64,000 nucleotides of DNA from Geomonas anaerohicana (GTDB lineage: Bacteria > Desulfobacterota > Desulfuromonadia > Geobacterales > Geobacteraceae), in assembly GCF_016458305.1 (NCBI RefSeq), contig NZ_JAEMHL010000013.1, positions 1 to 64,000 of the forward strand. The letters run 5' to 3'. Shown here in pieces: positions 9,291 to 18,613 of the stretch; the first letter of the stretch is position 1, and each line of letters starts with the position of its first letter. Below the pieces are notes generated by a model, which saw nothing but the letters and a program-made list of their open reading frames with translations, had not been told where the DNA came from and made no database searches. The translations under genes and the position numbers were made by a program.

Positions 9291-11126
9291 ATGGCCATAG
9301 ACTGCGAAGATCAGGAGCTATTGGACGGCTTTCTAGCCGAGACCACCGAGCTCCTGGAAAAACTTGACGACGACCTGATCTCTCTCGAGAAGAGCCCGGA
9401 AGACGCCGACCTCATGAACCGGATCTTCCGGTCCATCCACACGGTCAAGGGGGCGTCCAGCTTCCTTGGGTTCGACATGCTCGTCAAGGTCACGCACAAG
9501 ACCGAGGACGTCCTGAACCGGCTGAGGAAGCTGGAACTGACGCTCACCTCCGAGATCATGGACGTGATCCTGGAGGCGGTCGACCTCGTGAAGACCCTGG
9601 TGGCCGACATCAAGGGTGGCGACATCATCGAGAGGGACCTGGAGGGGACCATAGCCAAGCTGATCCCCTTCCTCTCCGAGAACGCGGTGGAAGCGACCGT
9701 GCTCGCCCCCGTATTCGCCCCCAAGGAGGAGAAGGCGGCCCCTGCCGACACGCAGGCTCCGGCGGCCGAGCCCGAACCGGCCGCCGAAGCACAGGCCGAG
9801 CCGGCGGCAGCGCAGGAGCCCAAGGCGGAGGCCAAGGCCGAGCCGGCTCCCTCCCAGCAGGTGGCGCCCGCGCCGCAGCCCAAGCCCCAACCGGTCAAGG
9901 AGCCCCAGAAGGCGCCTGCCAAGGGTGGCGGCGAGGATCTCGCCGACAACTCCACGGTCAGGGTGGACGTGAAGCGCCTGGACGACCTGATGAACCAGGT
10001 GGGCGAACTGGTGCTGGAGCGCAACCGCATGATCCAGCTGCACAGCGACTACCAGACCGGGCTCAACCCCGCCGAGTTCGGCGACGACTTCGGCAAGCTC
10101 TCCAAACGGCTCAATTTCGTCACCTCGGAACTGCAGATGCAGGTCCTCAAGATGCGCATGCTCCCGGTGGAGAAGGTCTTCAAGAAGTTCCCGCGCATCG
10201 TGCGCAACCTGGCGCGCGACCTGGGCAAGGAAGTCGACCTGGTCATCTACGGCGAGGAGACCGAACTGGACCGCTCCGTCGTGGACGAGATCGGCGATCC
10301 GTTGATCCACCTGATCAGGAACGCGCTGGACCACGGCCTGGAGACCCCGGAGCAGCGTCTGGCCGCCGGCAAGGACCGCACCGGCACAGTGGTCCTCTCC
10401 GCCGCCCACGAGGGGAACCAGATCGTCATCAGCATCAAGGACAACGGTCGAGGCATCGACCCGGACAAGATCGCCAAGAAGGCTCTCGACAAGGGGCTGG
10501 TGACCGACGAGCAGGTCGCCGCCATGGGAACCCGCGAAATCCTCGACCTGATCTTCCTCCCGGGCTTCTCCACCAAGGAGCAGACCACCGACCTCTCCGG
10601 GCGCGGCGTCGGCATGGACGTGGTGCGCACCAACATCCGGAAGCTGAACGGCATCATCGAGATCAAGAACGAGGTGGGGCACGGCAGCGAATTCATCCTG
10701 AAACTGCCGCTCACGCTGGCCATAATCCAGTCGCTCCTGGTCGAGGTCGAGAAGGAGGTCTACTCGATCCCGCTCGCCTCGGTCATCGAGACCATGCGAG
10801 TCAGCAAGAAGGAATTCCACATGATCGGCGGTCAGGAGGTGCTGAAGCTCAGGGACTCGGTGCTCCCGCTGCTGAGGCTGCAGCAGACCTTCGGGTGCCA
10901 CGAGGTCTACACCGACCGGGACACCTGCTACGTGGTCATCGTGGGGGTCGCTGAAAAGAGGATCGGCCTGATCGTCACCAGGCTGTTGGGGCAACAGGAG
11001 GTTGCCATCAAGTCGCTGGGCAAGTTCCTGTCCAATCTCCCGGGAATCGGTGGCTCGACCATCATGGGAGACGGCAGGGTCGCGTTAATTGTGGATCCGA
11101 TCGGACTGGTCGGTGGGGCAGCCTGA
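9291..11126 (+). CDS. cheA: Chemotaxis histidine kinase CheA
   Basis: The product is a 611-aa hybrid-free CheA. The P1/HPt domain covers residues 5-105, with phospho-acceptor H50 in IHTVKGASS. An Ala/Pro/Glu-rich linker (about 140-215) takes the place where a P2 CheY-binding domain would lie, so P2 seems absent. The dimerisation helices follow (VKRLDDLMNQVGELVLERNR), then the ATPase with HLIRNALDHG, DNGRGIDP and GRGVGMDVV. The C-terminal CheW-like regulatory domain runs from about residue 475. It phosphorylates CheY/CheB in response to receptors. It lies 42 nt after cheW and 10 nt before cheR. Confidence 0.96.
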   Translation: MAIDCEDQELLDGFLAETTELLEKLDDDLISLEKSPEDADLMNRIFRSIHTVKGASSFLGFDMLVKVTHKTEDVLNRLRKLELTLTSEIMDVILEAVDLVKTLVADIKGGDIIERDLEGTIAKLIPFLSENAVEATVLAPVFAPKEEKAAPADTQAPAAEPEPAAEAQAEPAAAQEPKAEAKAEPAPSQQVAPAPQPKPQPVKEPQKAPAKGGGEDLADNSTVRVDVKRLDDLMNQVGELVLERNRMIQLHSDYQTGLNPAEFGDDFGKLSKRLNFVTSELQMQVLKMRMLPVEKVFKKFPRIVRNLARDLGKEVDLVIYGEETELDRSVVDEIGDPLIHLIRNALDHGLETPEQRLAAGKDRTGTVVLSAAHEGNQIVISIKDNGRGIDPDKIAKKALDKGLVTDEQVAAMGTREILDLIFLPGFSTKEQTTDLSGRGVGMDVVRTNIRKLNGIIEIKNEVGHGSEFILKLPLTLAIIQSLLVEVEKEVYSIPLASVIETMRVSKKEFHMIGGQEVLKLRDSVLPLLRLQQTFGCHEVYTDRDTCYVVIVGVAEKRIGLIVTRLLGQQEVAIKSLGKFLSNLPGIGGSTIMGDGRVALIVDPIGLVGGAA

Positions 11127-11136
11127 GGGGACGATA

Positions 11137-12009
11137 ATGGCATTAGACATGAAACCATTTGACGCTAAAAGCGCCCCGAAGATTTCCGACAAGGATTTCG
11201 AGCAGCTTCGGGACTACATATACAACGTCTGCGGCATCTACTTCCACAGCAGCAAGAAGTACTTCCTGGAGAGCAGGCTGGCGCGCAGGATGGAAGGGAC
11301 CGGTTGCAAGACCCATGCGGACTACTACCAGTTCGTGCGCAGCCCGGCCACCGGCAGAAACGAGCTCACCAAGCTCCTGGACGAGATCACCACCAACGAG
11401 ACCTGCTTCTTCAGGAACATGCCCCAGTTGAACGCGCTGGAGAACAAGTTCCTCCCGGAGATCATCGGCACCAAGGGGAAGATCGGGTTCAAGAAGCTGC
11501 GCATCTGGAGCGCCGGGTCCTCGTCCGGTGAGGAGGCCTACACCATGGCCATGATCCTCCTCGAGAAGCGGGCCACGCTCTTGAAGGACTGGATCATCGA
11601 GATCGTGGGGACCGACATCAACGAGACCGTGCTGGCCCAGGCGCGCGAGGGGGTCTACAACAGCTACTCGGTGCGCAACACGCCGGACTACTACCTGAAG
11701 AAGTATTTCAAGGAGGAAAGCCCGGGTCGGTTCGTGCTCTCCCCCGAGGTCAAGAAGCTGGCCACCTTCAACCAGTTGAACCTCTACGACGACAACAAGA
11801 TGCTCTTCATGAAGAGCTTCGATTTCATCTTCTGCGCCAACGTGCTCATCTACTTCGACACCACCTCGAAAAGCAAGGTAGTGCAGCACTTCTACAACAA
11901 CCTGCAGCCGTATGGCTACTTCTTCGTGGGGCAGTCCGAGTCGCTGCACGGGGTGAACGACAAATTCAAGACCGTACACTTCCCGGGCGGGTTCACCTAC
12001 AACAAGTGA
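11137..12009 (+). CDS. cheR: Chemoreceptor methyltransferase CheR
   Basis: The product is 290 aa. It methylates glutamates on chemoreceptors using S-adenosylmethionine. The N-terminal helical domain has LDEITTNETCFFRN, and the SAM-binding domain has RIWSAGSSSGEEAYTMAM and EIVGTDINE. FDFIFCANVLIYF and the GYFFVGQSESL segment follow. The ATG at 11137 (MALDMKP) follows a GAGGGGACG stretch and comes 10 nt after the cheA stop. The longer frame begins inside cheA and is rejected. Confidence 0.95.
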   Translation: MALDMKPFDAKSAPKISDKDFEQLRDYIYNVCGIYFHSSKKYFLESRLARRMEGTGCKTHADYYQFVRSPATGRNELTKLLDEITTNETCFFRNMPQLNALENKFLPEIIGTKGKIGFKKLRIWSAGSSSGEEAYTMAMILLEKRATLLKDWIIEIVGTDINETVLAQAREGVYNSYSVRNTPDYYLKKYFKEESPGRFVLSPEVKKLATFNQLNLYDDNKMLFMKSFDFIFCANVLIYFDTTSKSKVVQHFYNNLQPYGYFFVGQSESLHGVNDKFKTVHFPGGFTYNK

Positions 12010-12019
12010 GGATGATGCA

Positions 12020-12931
12020 ATGGAAAAAGCAGCCATGATGCAGACTGCCCAGGAGATGGTCGAGAGCTTCGTGGACCTCCCCACCATCCCGCACGTGGCC
12101 ACCCGGGTGATCGAGCTTCTGGACCGTCCCGGCGTCGAGCTGGACGAGGTCGCCGACATGATCCTGGCCGACCAGGTTCTGGCGGCCCGGGTCATCAAGA
12201 TGGTCAACTCGCCGCTGTACAAGCCGGCGAACGAGATAAAGTCCGTGAAACGGGCCCTGATCTACCTGGGCTTCCGCCACATCCGCGAGCTGGCCTTCAC
12301 CTGCTCCTTCGTCGACGTGTTCGAGGGACGTGACGGCATCTTCGACGTCAGGAGCTTCTGGGAGCACTCCTTCGGCGTCGGCGTGGTTTCCAAGATCATC
12401 GCCCAGCGGGTGCGCTACCCGGATACCGAGAAGGCCTACCTGGTCGGCATCGTGCACGACATCGGCGAGGTGTTCCTCTCCTACTACCGCCAGGATGCAT
12501 TCCGCGCCCTGCTCGAGTCGGTGAAGGGTCAGCCCTTCCGGCTGGTGGAAAAAGAGGCGGAGTACCTGGGGACCTCGCACAGCGAGATCGGCCTGTGCAT
12601 CGCCAAGAAATGGAACTTCCCCGCCGATTACTGCGAGGTGATCGGGCTGCACCACGCCCCGGAGCAGGCCGTCCTCGACCCGACCCTGTGCGCCATCGTC
12701 AACCTGGCCGACCTGTTCTGCTCGGTGCGCCAGCTCGACTACGGCGGCAACTCCTGGGTTTCCTTCAACCTGGCCGAAGAGAAGGCATGGGCCATTCTGA
12801 AGTCGTACGCGCCCAACCTCGCCGACCTCGACGTCGAGCGCTTCTGCTACGAGCTGGACGACCGCGTCCCCGAGATCCAGGACATGGTCAAATCGATCTT
12901 CCAAGGCATAGGAGCCAAAGAAACGTCATGA
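12020..12931 (+). CDS. HDOD-domain signalling protein in the che operon
   Basis: The product is 303 aa. The HDOD domain (about residues 15-215) begins with DLPTIPHVATRVIELLDRPG. It has the typical LADQVLAARVIKMVNSPLY and a degenerate HD site GIVHDIGEVFLSYY. HDOD proteins are output or adaptor modules with no proven enzyme activity. It lies between cheR and cheB, 10 nt after cheR and overlapping cheB by 4 nt, so it is tightly translationally coupled. A role in chemotaxis or motility signalling is inferred from this context. Confidence 0.9.
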   Translation: MEKAAMMQTAQEMVESFVDLPTIPHVATRVIELLDRPGVELDEVADMILADQVLAARVIKMVNSPLYKPANEIKSVKRALIYLGFRHIRELAFTCSFVDVFEGRDGIFDVRSFWEHSFGVGVVSKIIAQRVRYPDTEKAYLVGIVHDIGEVFLSYYRQDAFRALLESVKGQPFRLVEKEAEYLGTSHSEIGLCIAKKWNFPADYCEVIGLHHAPEQAVLDPTLCAIVNLADLFCSVRQLDYGGNSWVSFNLAEEKAWAILKSYAPNLADLDVERFCYELDDRVPEIQDMVKSIFQGIGAKETS

Positions 12932-13998
12932 TCCCTGCAACTTCGAGCAAATTGAAGGTACTGATCGTCGACGACTCCTCCTTCATGAGAATGGCGATTC
13001 GCGGCATCCTCACCAAGGCCCCGGGCGTGGAGATCGTCGGTATCGCGGCCGACGGTATGGAAGGGGTGGAAAAGGCCCTGGCCCTGAAGCCGGACCTGAT
13101 CACCATGGACGTGGAGATGCCGCGCATGGACGGCATCGCCGCGCTGAAGCAGATCATGGCCAAGCAGCCCACCCGGGTGCTCATGGTTTCCACCCTGACC
13201 TGCGAAGGGGCGCGGGCCACCTTCGAGGCTCTGGAATCCGGTGCCATCGACTACGTCCCCAAAAACGTCAGCGACTGCAAGGACGCCCAGGCCATGTTCC
13301 AGAAGGCGCTCCTCGAGAAGGTACGCGAGGCCTCCGTCTCTGCCATCCCCAGGCGTGCCGGCATCGGCCTGGTACAGCGCGTGGCGCCGCCGGTACAGGT
13401 GCGCCCGTCGCAGTTCGCCAACCGCCGCGTCGGCTGCGTCGGCATCGGCGCCTCCACCGGTGGGCCGGTCGCGCTCCAGGAGGTCATCTCCCGCATCCCG
13501 GTAAATTTCCCGCACGGCATCGTCGTGGCCATCCACATGCCCAAGGCCTTCACCGGGCCCTACGCGGAAAGGCTCAACGCCAAGTGTTCGTTGTCGATCA
13601 GGGAGGCGGTTGACGGCGACATCGTCAAGGGAGGCCAGGTGCTGATCGCTCCCGGAGGGATGCACACCAGCCTGGTCAAGCAGGGGAACAACATGGTGGT
13701 GCGGACTTCGCCCACCAGCGAGTTCCCGCAGTACATCTACATCCCTTCGGTGGACCAGATGATCACTTCCATGGCCGACGCCAGTAACGGCGCCATGCTG
13801 GGCGTGATCCTGACCGGGATGGGAAACGACGGGTTCAAGGGGATGAAGCACCTGAAGGAAAAAGGCGGGCTGACCCTGGTGCAGAATGAGGCGACCTCCA
13901 CCATCTACGGCATGCCCCGGGCCTGCATCGACGGCAAGGTGGCCGACGTGGTGCTCCCGCTGGAGCAGATCGGTTTCGAGATCGGCAAGATAGGTTAA
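12928..13998 (+). CDS. cheB: Chemotaxis response regulator / methylesterase CheB
   Basis: The product is 356 aa. The receiver domain has D15/D16 and phospho-acceptor D61 in LITMDVEMPRMDG. The methylesterase domain begins near residue 165 and shows the catalytic triad in GIGASTGGP (Ser), VVAIHMPKAF (His) and GVILTGMGNDG (Asp). It removes methyl groups that CheR adds. The ATG at 12928 overlaps the HDOD stop as ATGA. The longer frame starting at 12595 is an artefact of the antisense-open HDOD region. It is the last gene of the operon; no cheY or cheD is present here. Confidence 0.96.
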   Translation: MIPATSSKLKVLIVDDSSFMRMAIRGILTKAPGVEIVGIAADGMEGVEKALALKPDLITMDVEMPRMDGIAALKQIMAKQPTRVLMVSTLTCEGARATFEALESGAIDYVPKNVSDCKDAQAMFQKALLEKVREASVSAIPRRAGIGLVQRVAPPVQVRPSQFANRRVGCVGIGASTGGPVALQEVISRIPVNFPHGIVVAIHMPKAFTGPYAERLNAKCSLSIREAVDGDIVKGGQVLIAPGGMHTSLVKQGNNMVVRTSPTSEFPQYIYIPSVDQMITSMADASNGAMLGVILTGMGNDGFKGMKHLKEKGGLTLVQNEATSTIYGMPRACIDGKVADVVLPLEQIGFEIGKIG

Positions 13999-14016
13999 CG
14001 ACCGGCTCCTGGTCCG

Positions 14017-14304
14017 TCAGCGTTGCGCGCGGATCAGGAGTCCCCCTTCACTCTCCTCCACACTGCAGCGCGAGAACCCCTGACGTTTCAATCTGAACAA
14101 GACCACGGACGCCGCCAGCGGCCGGCACTGCGGCACGAACAGCCGCACCTCACCCTTGCTGTCCAGGTAGAGTCCCATTCCCCTGCCTATATCTTCAGGC
14201 TCGCAGGGCCTCACCTCGCCCGGCTGTGTCGGCTGCGGCGCGCCGCCACGGGGTGGCAGAACCGTGCGCCAGATGAGCTCCAGGGTTCTCAACGTTCTTT
14301 TCAT
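14017..14304 (-). CDS. Conserved hypothetical protein, 95 aa
   Basis: The product is a basic 95-aa protein with no signal peptide or membrane segment and no family I recognise. It contains the pattern GMGLYLDSKGEVRLFVPQ in mid-protein. Its ATG overlaps the stop of the upstream DMT transporter by 4 nt (ATGA), which is strong evidence that it is translated. The longer frame, which runs through the DMT gene in another phase, is a shadow. Function unknown. Confidence 0.65.
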   Translation of the reverse strand: MKRTLRTLELIWRTVLPPRGGAPQPTQPGEVRPCEPEDIGRGMGLYLDSKGEVRLFVPQCRPLAASVVLFRLKRQGFSRCSVEESEGGLLIRAQR

Positions 14305-15299
14305 GCTCTCGCCTCGCCTTTCCCGGCGCCTGCCGAGGTATTTCCCACACCCTCGGCCGGCAACGGCTGTGGATTCTTCCCGTCCGGCCTCACGTTGACC
14401 CGGCTCCCCAGGTAGACCCCGGCGACCACCAGCATGCCGCCCACAAGCTGCGGCAGCACCACCCTTTCCCCGAGAAAGAGCGCGGCCTGCAGCGCCCCGA
14501 AGAACGGCACCAGGTTGACGAAGACGGCGGCCCGCGACGCACCGATCCGCCCAACGCCCTGGTACCACCAGACGAATCCCACCACCGTTCCGAGCAGTGC
14601 CAGTTGCAGAATGGCGAGCCATCCAACCAGGGTGAAGGAAGGCATGGGCCCGCCGATGACGGCGTGCTCCACCAGCGCCGCCGGGACCAGGAGCATGGTC
14701 CCGAACAGGGCGGCGTAGGCGGTGGCGGCCAGCGGCGTGAACCGGGACAGCGCCTTCTTGCCCAGGATGGAGTAGAGCGCCCAGCAGAGCGGCGCTCCCA
14801 GCATGATCAGGTCTCCCTTGTTGAACGCAAAGCCGGCGAGGACCGCCCATGAGCCTTTGGAGATGACGACGGAGACACCAAGGAGCGAGACCAGCAGGCC
14901 GAGGCCCTGCGTCAGCGTGACCCGCTCCCTGAGCCAAAGCGCCGACAGTACCGCCGTGATGAGGGGATTGATGGCGACGATGAGCGCACCGCTGGTGGCA
15001 GTGGTCAGCTTGAGGCCGGTGAAGAAGACAGCGTTGTAGCAGAAGATGCCGGTAACGCCCAGGCTGAAGAGGAGAGCGAACTCCCGCACACTTTTGGGCA
15101 CCGGGAAGGGTTTCCCCTCTTTGGCTGCGTACCAGGCGGTGAGCGCGACCAGGCAGATTCCAGCTATGGAGAAGCGGCTGCTGGCCGAAAAGAAAGGAGG
15201 CGCCTCTTTTACCGCCAGACGCGCCGCGACGAAGGTGCCGCCCCAGAAAAAGGTGGTCAGCACCAGCTTCAGATATACCGATTTCAGATTGCCACTCAT
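14301..15299 (-). CDS. EamA/DMT-family membrane transporter
   Basis: The product is a 332-aa protein with about ten hydrophobic segments in two EamA halves. It opens with VLTTFFWGGTFVAARLA, a typical first helix, and its second half begins with ALYSILGKKAL. The C-terminal 25 residues are hydrophilic (RVNVRPDGKNPQP...). The substrate is unknown. Its stop overlaps the next gene by 4 nt, giving a two-gene operon. It is distinct from the transporter at 1167-2081. Confidence 0.87.
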   Translation of the reverse strand: MSGNLKSVYLKLVLTTFFWGGTFVAARLAVKEAPPFFSASSRFSIAGICLVALTAWYAAKEGKPFPVPKSVREFALLFSLGVTGIFCYNAVFFTGLKLTTATSGALIVAINPLITAVLSALWLRERVTLTQGLGLLVSLLGVSVVISKGSWAVLAGFAFNKGDLIMLGAPLCWALYSILGKKALSRFTPLAATAYAALFGTMLLVPAALVEHAVIGGPMPSFTLVGWLAILQLALLGTVVGFVWWYQGVGRIGASRAAVFVNLVPFFGALQAALFLGERVVLPQLVGGMLVVAGVYLGSRVNVRPDGKNPQPLPAEGVGNTSAGAGKGEARA

Positions 15300-15391
15300 G
15301 CTGCAAGCACCTCGCCGAGGCCTACGCGACGCAGCGCTGCACCTCTACCCAAACTTCTTTCCCTGCTCACTTCCCCTCCAACCGCGGTCCT

Positions 15392-16414
15392 TCAGAACCA
15401 GCGGATCACTTCATGTTCCATGTCGATCTGGTAGCGGTACTTGCGCAGGAAATCCATCCCGAGCAGGCCGTCGTGCATCCCGGAGCTGCCGCTGTAGGAG
15501 ATCAGTTCGACCTCCATCGGGCCCCGGGCACAGGGGCCGACGGTCACGGCATCGACGCGGACGATTTTGGAACGCACCACCCGGCCGTCGGCCAGTTCCG
15601 CCTGCGCATTCGCGGCAGAGCGTAAATCAATGGGGAGCCTGTTGGCAACACTTTCGTGCAGTGCGGTCCTGGTGGCGCCAGTGTCGAGGATCAGTTCCAG
15701 CCTGACCGCCTGGCCGCCATGCTTCACGGTCACCGGGACCAGCACCTGGTTGTCCACCACGCGCACCTTGGTGACGACATCGCCCGCAGGAGCCGCGGCC
15801 AGGATCGGTGCCGGCCGCTCCTGGCGCTGCGAGAGCTGTCCCCCCCTCCCCCCCTGTTCCCCCTCCCCATCTGGATCCGCCGGTGCCGGCACGGCGCCCT
15901 GGGGCTGCAGTTGCCCCTTGGGCTCGGCCTCTTCCGCGATCTGCTGCGCCTGGGCAAGCTGTGCCTGCTCGCTGGAACCATAGGGCCAAAGCAGGTAGAA
16001 CATCAGGCCTGCCACCGCTAAAAATCCGGCCAGCCCTGCAGCGGTTCGTGTCGGCGATGCCTGTCCGGTACTCCGAGGCTGGCGCAAGGCCAGCTCCCTG
16101 GCATAACCGGCCAGCTTCCTGCCGATCAGGGCATCCGGGCAGACGTCGGCAAGCTTGGCGACTGCGGCCCCGGCACGTCCGTCCCCTTCCTTGATCAGGG
16201 GGATGGCGATGGAACTGACCAGGTCCATGACCATATCCTGCAGACGGCCATAGCCCTGCACCCCTTCCGCCCGCCCAAGAGCCGGGAAGACGATGCGCTC
16301 CACGTCGCTGAGTGCTGCGATCAGCAGCTCGTGCCTGGTAGAGGCATCGGTGCTCTCCCGCAGCTCAAGCGCGACCCTTTCCTTTATTCCCCTGCACAGA
16401 TGCTCGAGATCCAT
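15392..16414 (-). CDS. Membrane-anchored retropepsin-like aspartic protease
   Basis: The product is 340 aa. An N-terminal helical domain of about 140 residues precedes one membrane segment (GLAGFLAVAGLMFYLLW, about residues 125-141). A Gln/Pro/Gly-rich linker then leads to a C-terminal clan-AA protease domain. That domain has the catalytic motif ILDTGATRTAL and the second hydrophobic-Gly motif GLLGMDFLRKY. A single DTG motif implies an active dimer, as in retroviral proteases. The protease domain should face the periplasm. The ATG at 16414 has a GGGGGAT site just upstream and was chosen over the frame start seven codons earlier. Substrate unknown. Confidence 0.82.
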   Translation of the reverse strand: MDLEHLCRGIKERVALELRESTDASTRHELLIAALSDVERIVFPALGRAEGVQGYGRLQDMVMDLVSSIAIPLIKEGDGRAGAAVAKLADVCPDALIGRKLAGYARELALRQPRSTGQASPTRTAAGLAGFLAVAGLMFYLLWPYGSSEQAQLAQAQQIAEEAEPKGQLQPQGAVPAPADPDGEGEQGGRGGQLSQRQERPAPILAAAPAGDVVTKVRVVDNQVLVPVTVKHGGQAVRLELILDTGATRTALHESVANRLPIDLRSAANAQAELADGRVVRSKIVRVDAVTVGPCARGPMEVELISYSGSSGMHDGLLGMDFLRKYRYQIDMEHEVIRWF

Positions 16415-16549
16415 ATCGATCCCCCACGGCAGCACGAGTCGCGATGCATGGCAGCTGTCCGGCGACGACAGGAAATTCTAGCGTACTATGGGCACCACGT
16501 CTGCACAGGCAGCCTGGGGAAAAATAGCGGCGTCTTCATGGATTGAAGG

Positions 16550-17935
16550 TCAGTGCCCTTGCTCCCCCGCTTCCGGCACCGCCACTGCGGCACCGTCCAT
16601 GGTGGTGGCGAGACGCAGGACATAGAGCAGAATGACGCCGGCCGCGCCCCAGGTGATCAGCAGTATGCCGCACCAGATGCCGGTGAGCCCCCAGCCGAGC
16701 AGGTCGGCCAGGAGGTAGAACACCGGGATCGGGAACAGGATCTGCCGCGCGAGGCCGATCACCAGCGGGAGAACGGGTCGCTTCAGCCCCTGCAGCACTG
16801 AGACGCTGGTGTAGAGGATGACGTAGGCGGTGAAGACAAATGCCTCGATGTGCAGATAGTGGACGCCGATCTCGACCACCACGGGGTCCTTGGTGAAGAA
16901 CGACATCAGCGGCCGGGCGGCCAGGAAGACGGCGGCGGTGCCGAAGCTCATCAGGATCATGCCCGCCCGCAGCGAGGTGCGTATGGTCTGCACCACGCGC
17001 TCCATCTGGCGCGCGCCCGCGTTTTGCGCCACCAGCGCCAGGGTAGCCACGTTCATCCCCATTACCGGCAGCAGGGCGATCTGCTCGATGCGGGTGCCGA
17101 TGCCGTAGGCGGCGACCGCATCGCTGCCGAAGCGGGCCACGAAGCGGGTGATGACGAAGATGCCGATGGCGACGGTCATCATGTTGAGGCTGGAGGGGAA
17201 GCCCAGCTTGGCAAGCTGAAAGTAGGCGTGCCGGTCGGGGACCAACTCGCGGAAACGGAAATGCCTGAGCATACCGGACTGACTGACCCGCATCAGCATG
17301 TAGCAGTTACCGATGGCCTGGACAAAGACCGTGGCCCACGCGATGCCTGGCAGCCCCATGGCGGGAATGCCAAGGCCGCCGAACATGAACCAGGGGTCGA
17401 AGGCAAGGTTCAGGAAGAAGCCGAGCACCAGGTAGTTCCGGAAGCTGCGGCTGTCGCCGGTCGCGTTGAGGATGGCGTTCAGGACGTAGTTGACCAGGAA
17501 GAAAACGCTGCCGGTGAAGATGCAGTCCATGTACTGCAGGGCCAGTTCCAGCACCGTGCCGTGGGCGCCCAAAAGGCCAAAGAGAAAGGGGGCGGCGGTA
17601 AGCCCTAATGCCGTCAGCAGGAGCCCGTGCAGCAGCCCGAAGGAGAGGGTCTGACCGGCGAGGTGGCGCGCCCCATCGCGGTCTCCGGCGCCGAGGGCGT
17701 GCCCGATAAGCGAGGTGGCGCCGGTGGAGATGCCGGCACCGATAGCGATGATCAGGAAGAAGACCGGGAACGAAAGGGAGAGCGCCGCCAGGGCATCCGT
17801 GGAGATTCTGCCGCCATAGAAGGTGTCCACCACGTTGAACATGGTGTTGAAAAAGTAGCCCACGCTGGTCGGCAGGGCGATCTTGCGGATCAGGCCCGGG
17901 ATGGGTTGGTTCAGCAGGTCGTGACCGTGGTTCAT
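16550..17935 (-). CDS. MATE-family efflux transporter
   Basis: The product is 461 aa with about twelve membrane segments in two halves. It begins IPGLIRKIALPTSVGYFFNTMFNVVDTFYGGR, a classic MATE opening. It has the family GAGISTGATSLIGHALGAGD motif in half one and a matching ALVAQNAGARQ in half two. Such pumps expel cationic drugs or metabolites using Na+ or H+. The gene is separated from the atp operon by repeats and a terminator. A second MATE gene of a different branch is at 46789-48132. Confidence 0.92.
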   Translation of the reverse strand: MNHGHDLLNQPIPGLIRKIALPTSVGYFFNTMFNVVDTFYGGRISTDALAALSLSFPVFFLIIAIGAGISTGATSLIGHALGAGDRDGARHLAGQTLSFGLLHGLLLTALGLTAAPFLFGLLGAHGTVLELALQYMDCIFTGSVFFLVNYVLNAILNATGDSRSFRNYLVLGFFLNLAFDPWFMFGGLGIPAMGLPGIAWATVFVQAIGNCYMLMRVSQSGMLRHFRFRELVPDRHAYFQLAKLGFPSSLNMMTVAIGIFVITRFVARFGSDAVAAYGIGTRIEQIALLPVMGMNVATLALVAQNAGARQMERVVQTIRTSLRAGMILMSFGTAAVFLAARPLMSFFTKDPVVVEIGVHYLHIEAFVFTAYVILYTSVSVLQGLKRPVLPLVIGLARQILFPIPVFYLLADLLGWGLTGIWCGILLITWGAAGVILLYVLRLATTMDGAAVAVPEAGEQGH

Positions 17936-17970
17936 GGAGTCCTCAATTCGCGGCCTTCGCTGGCACGCTT

Positions 17971-18069
17971 GCCCCTCCCTATCCCTCCCCCTCCTGGGGA
18001 GGGGACCACTGGGTCACCGGAATGGGATGCGAGCTACTCCCCCCGGAGGGGGGAGGCTGGGAGGGGGGC
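17971..18069. repeat. Dispersed GC-rich inverted-repeat element
   Basis: The element is two palindromic arms of the CCCTCCCCCTCC...GGAGGGGGAGG type separated by about 40 bp. Related copies lie at 29071-29157, 31930-32037, 36847-36939 and 40463-40498. It has no coding content. Confidence 0.75.
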
Positions 18070-18111
18070 CGGTTGGCTGTCTCAAGGCCTCAAGCTTACA
18101 CGCCCTCCGGG

Positions 18112-18142
18112 CAAAAAAAAAGAGCGGCAAGGCCGCTCTTCT
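18112..18142 (-). terminator. Terminator of the ATP synthase operon
   Basis: Read on the minus strand, AAGAGCGGC / GCCGCTCTT forms a stem followed by a run of nine or more T. It lies 22 nt past the atpC stop. Confidence 0.88.
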
Positions 18143-18164
18143 CATTTGTTTCTGTGTCGGACGC

Positions 18165-18581
18165 TTAGCGACCGCCTGCCTTGCCGGCGACCTGCACCCT
18201 GATCAGGGCGCGCTCGAGAGCGGCCTGGTAGATGCGGAAGTTCTTGTCTTCCGGGGTGAGCGACTTGAGCTCGGTCTCGGCACGCCCAAGGGCTGCCTTG
18301 GCACGCTCCAGGTCGATCTCGTCGGCCCTCTCGGCGGTCTCGACCAGTACGGTGACCTGGTCGTTCTCCACTTCGAAGTAGCCCCAGTTGAGCGCCAGGT
18401 GGTGCAGCACGCCGTCCTTCTTGTAGGCCAGCTCGCCGATCTTCAGCGAGGTGAGGAAGGGGGCATGGCCCGGAAGGACGCCGAATTCGCCGAGTGCACC
18501 GGTGGCGGTGATCTCGTCCACTTCTTCGGACATGACCTTCTTGTACGGCGTTACCAGTTCAACCTTCAGTTTTTCAGCCAT
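18165..18581 (-). CDS. atpC: ATP synthase F1 epsilon subunit
   Basis: The product is 138 aa, the usual length. The N-terminal beta-sandwich shows LKVELVTPYKKVMSEEVDEITATGALGEFGVLPGHAPFLTSL in short matching pieces. The C-terminal helical pair (ERAKAALGRAETEL) completes the subunit. It regulates the rotor of F1. It is the last gene of the operon and lies 92 nt after atpD, a wider gap than elsewhere, because a repeat palindrome sits in between. Confidence 0.95.
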   Translation of the reverse strand: MAEKLKVELVTPYKKVMSEEVDEITATGALGEFGVLPGHAPFLTSLKIGELAYKKDGVLHHLALNWGYFEVENDQVTVLVETAERADEIDLERAKAALGRAETELKSLTPEDKNFRIYQAALERALIRVQVAGKAGGR

Positions 18582-18613
18582 ATAAACCTCTTGAGGCTAA
18601 GGTGCGTGGAGAG

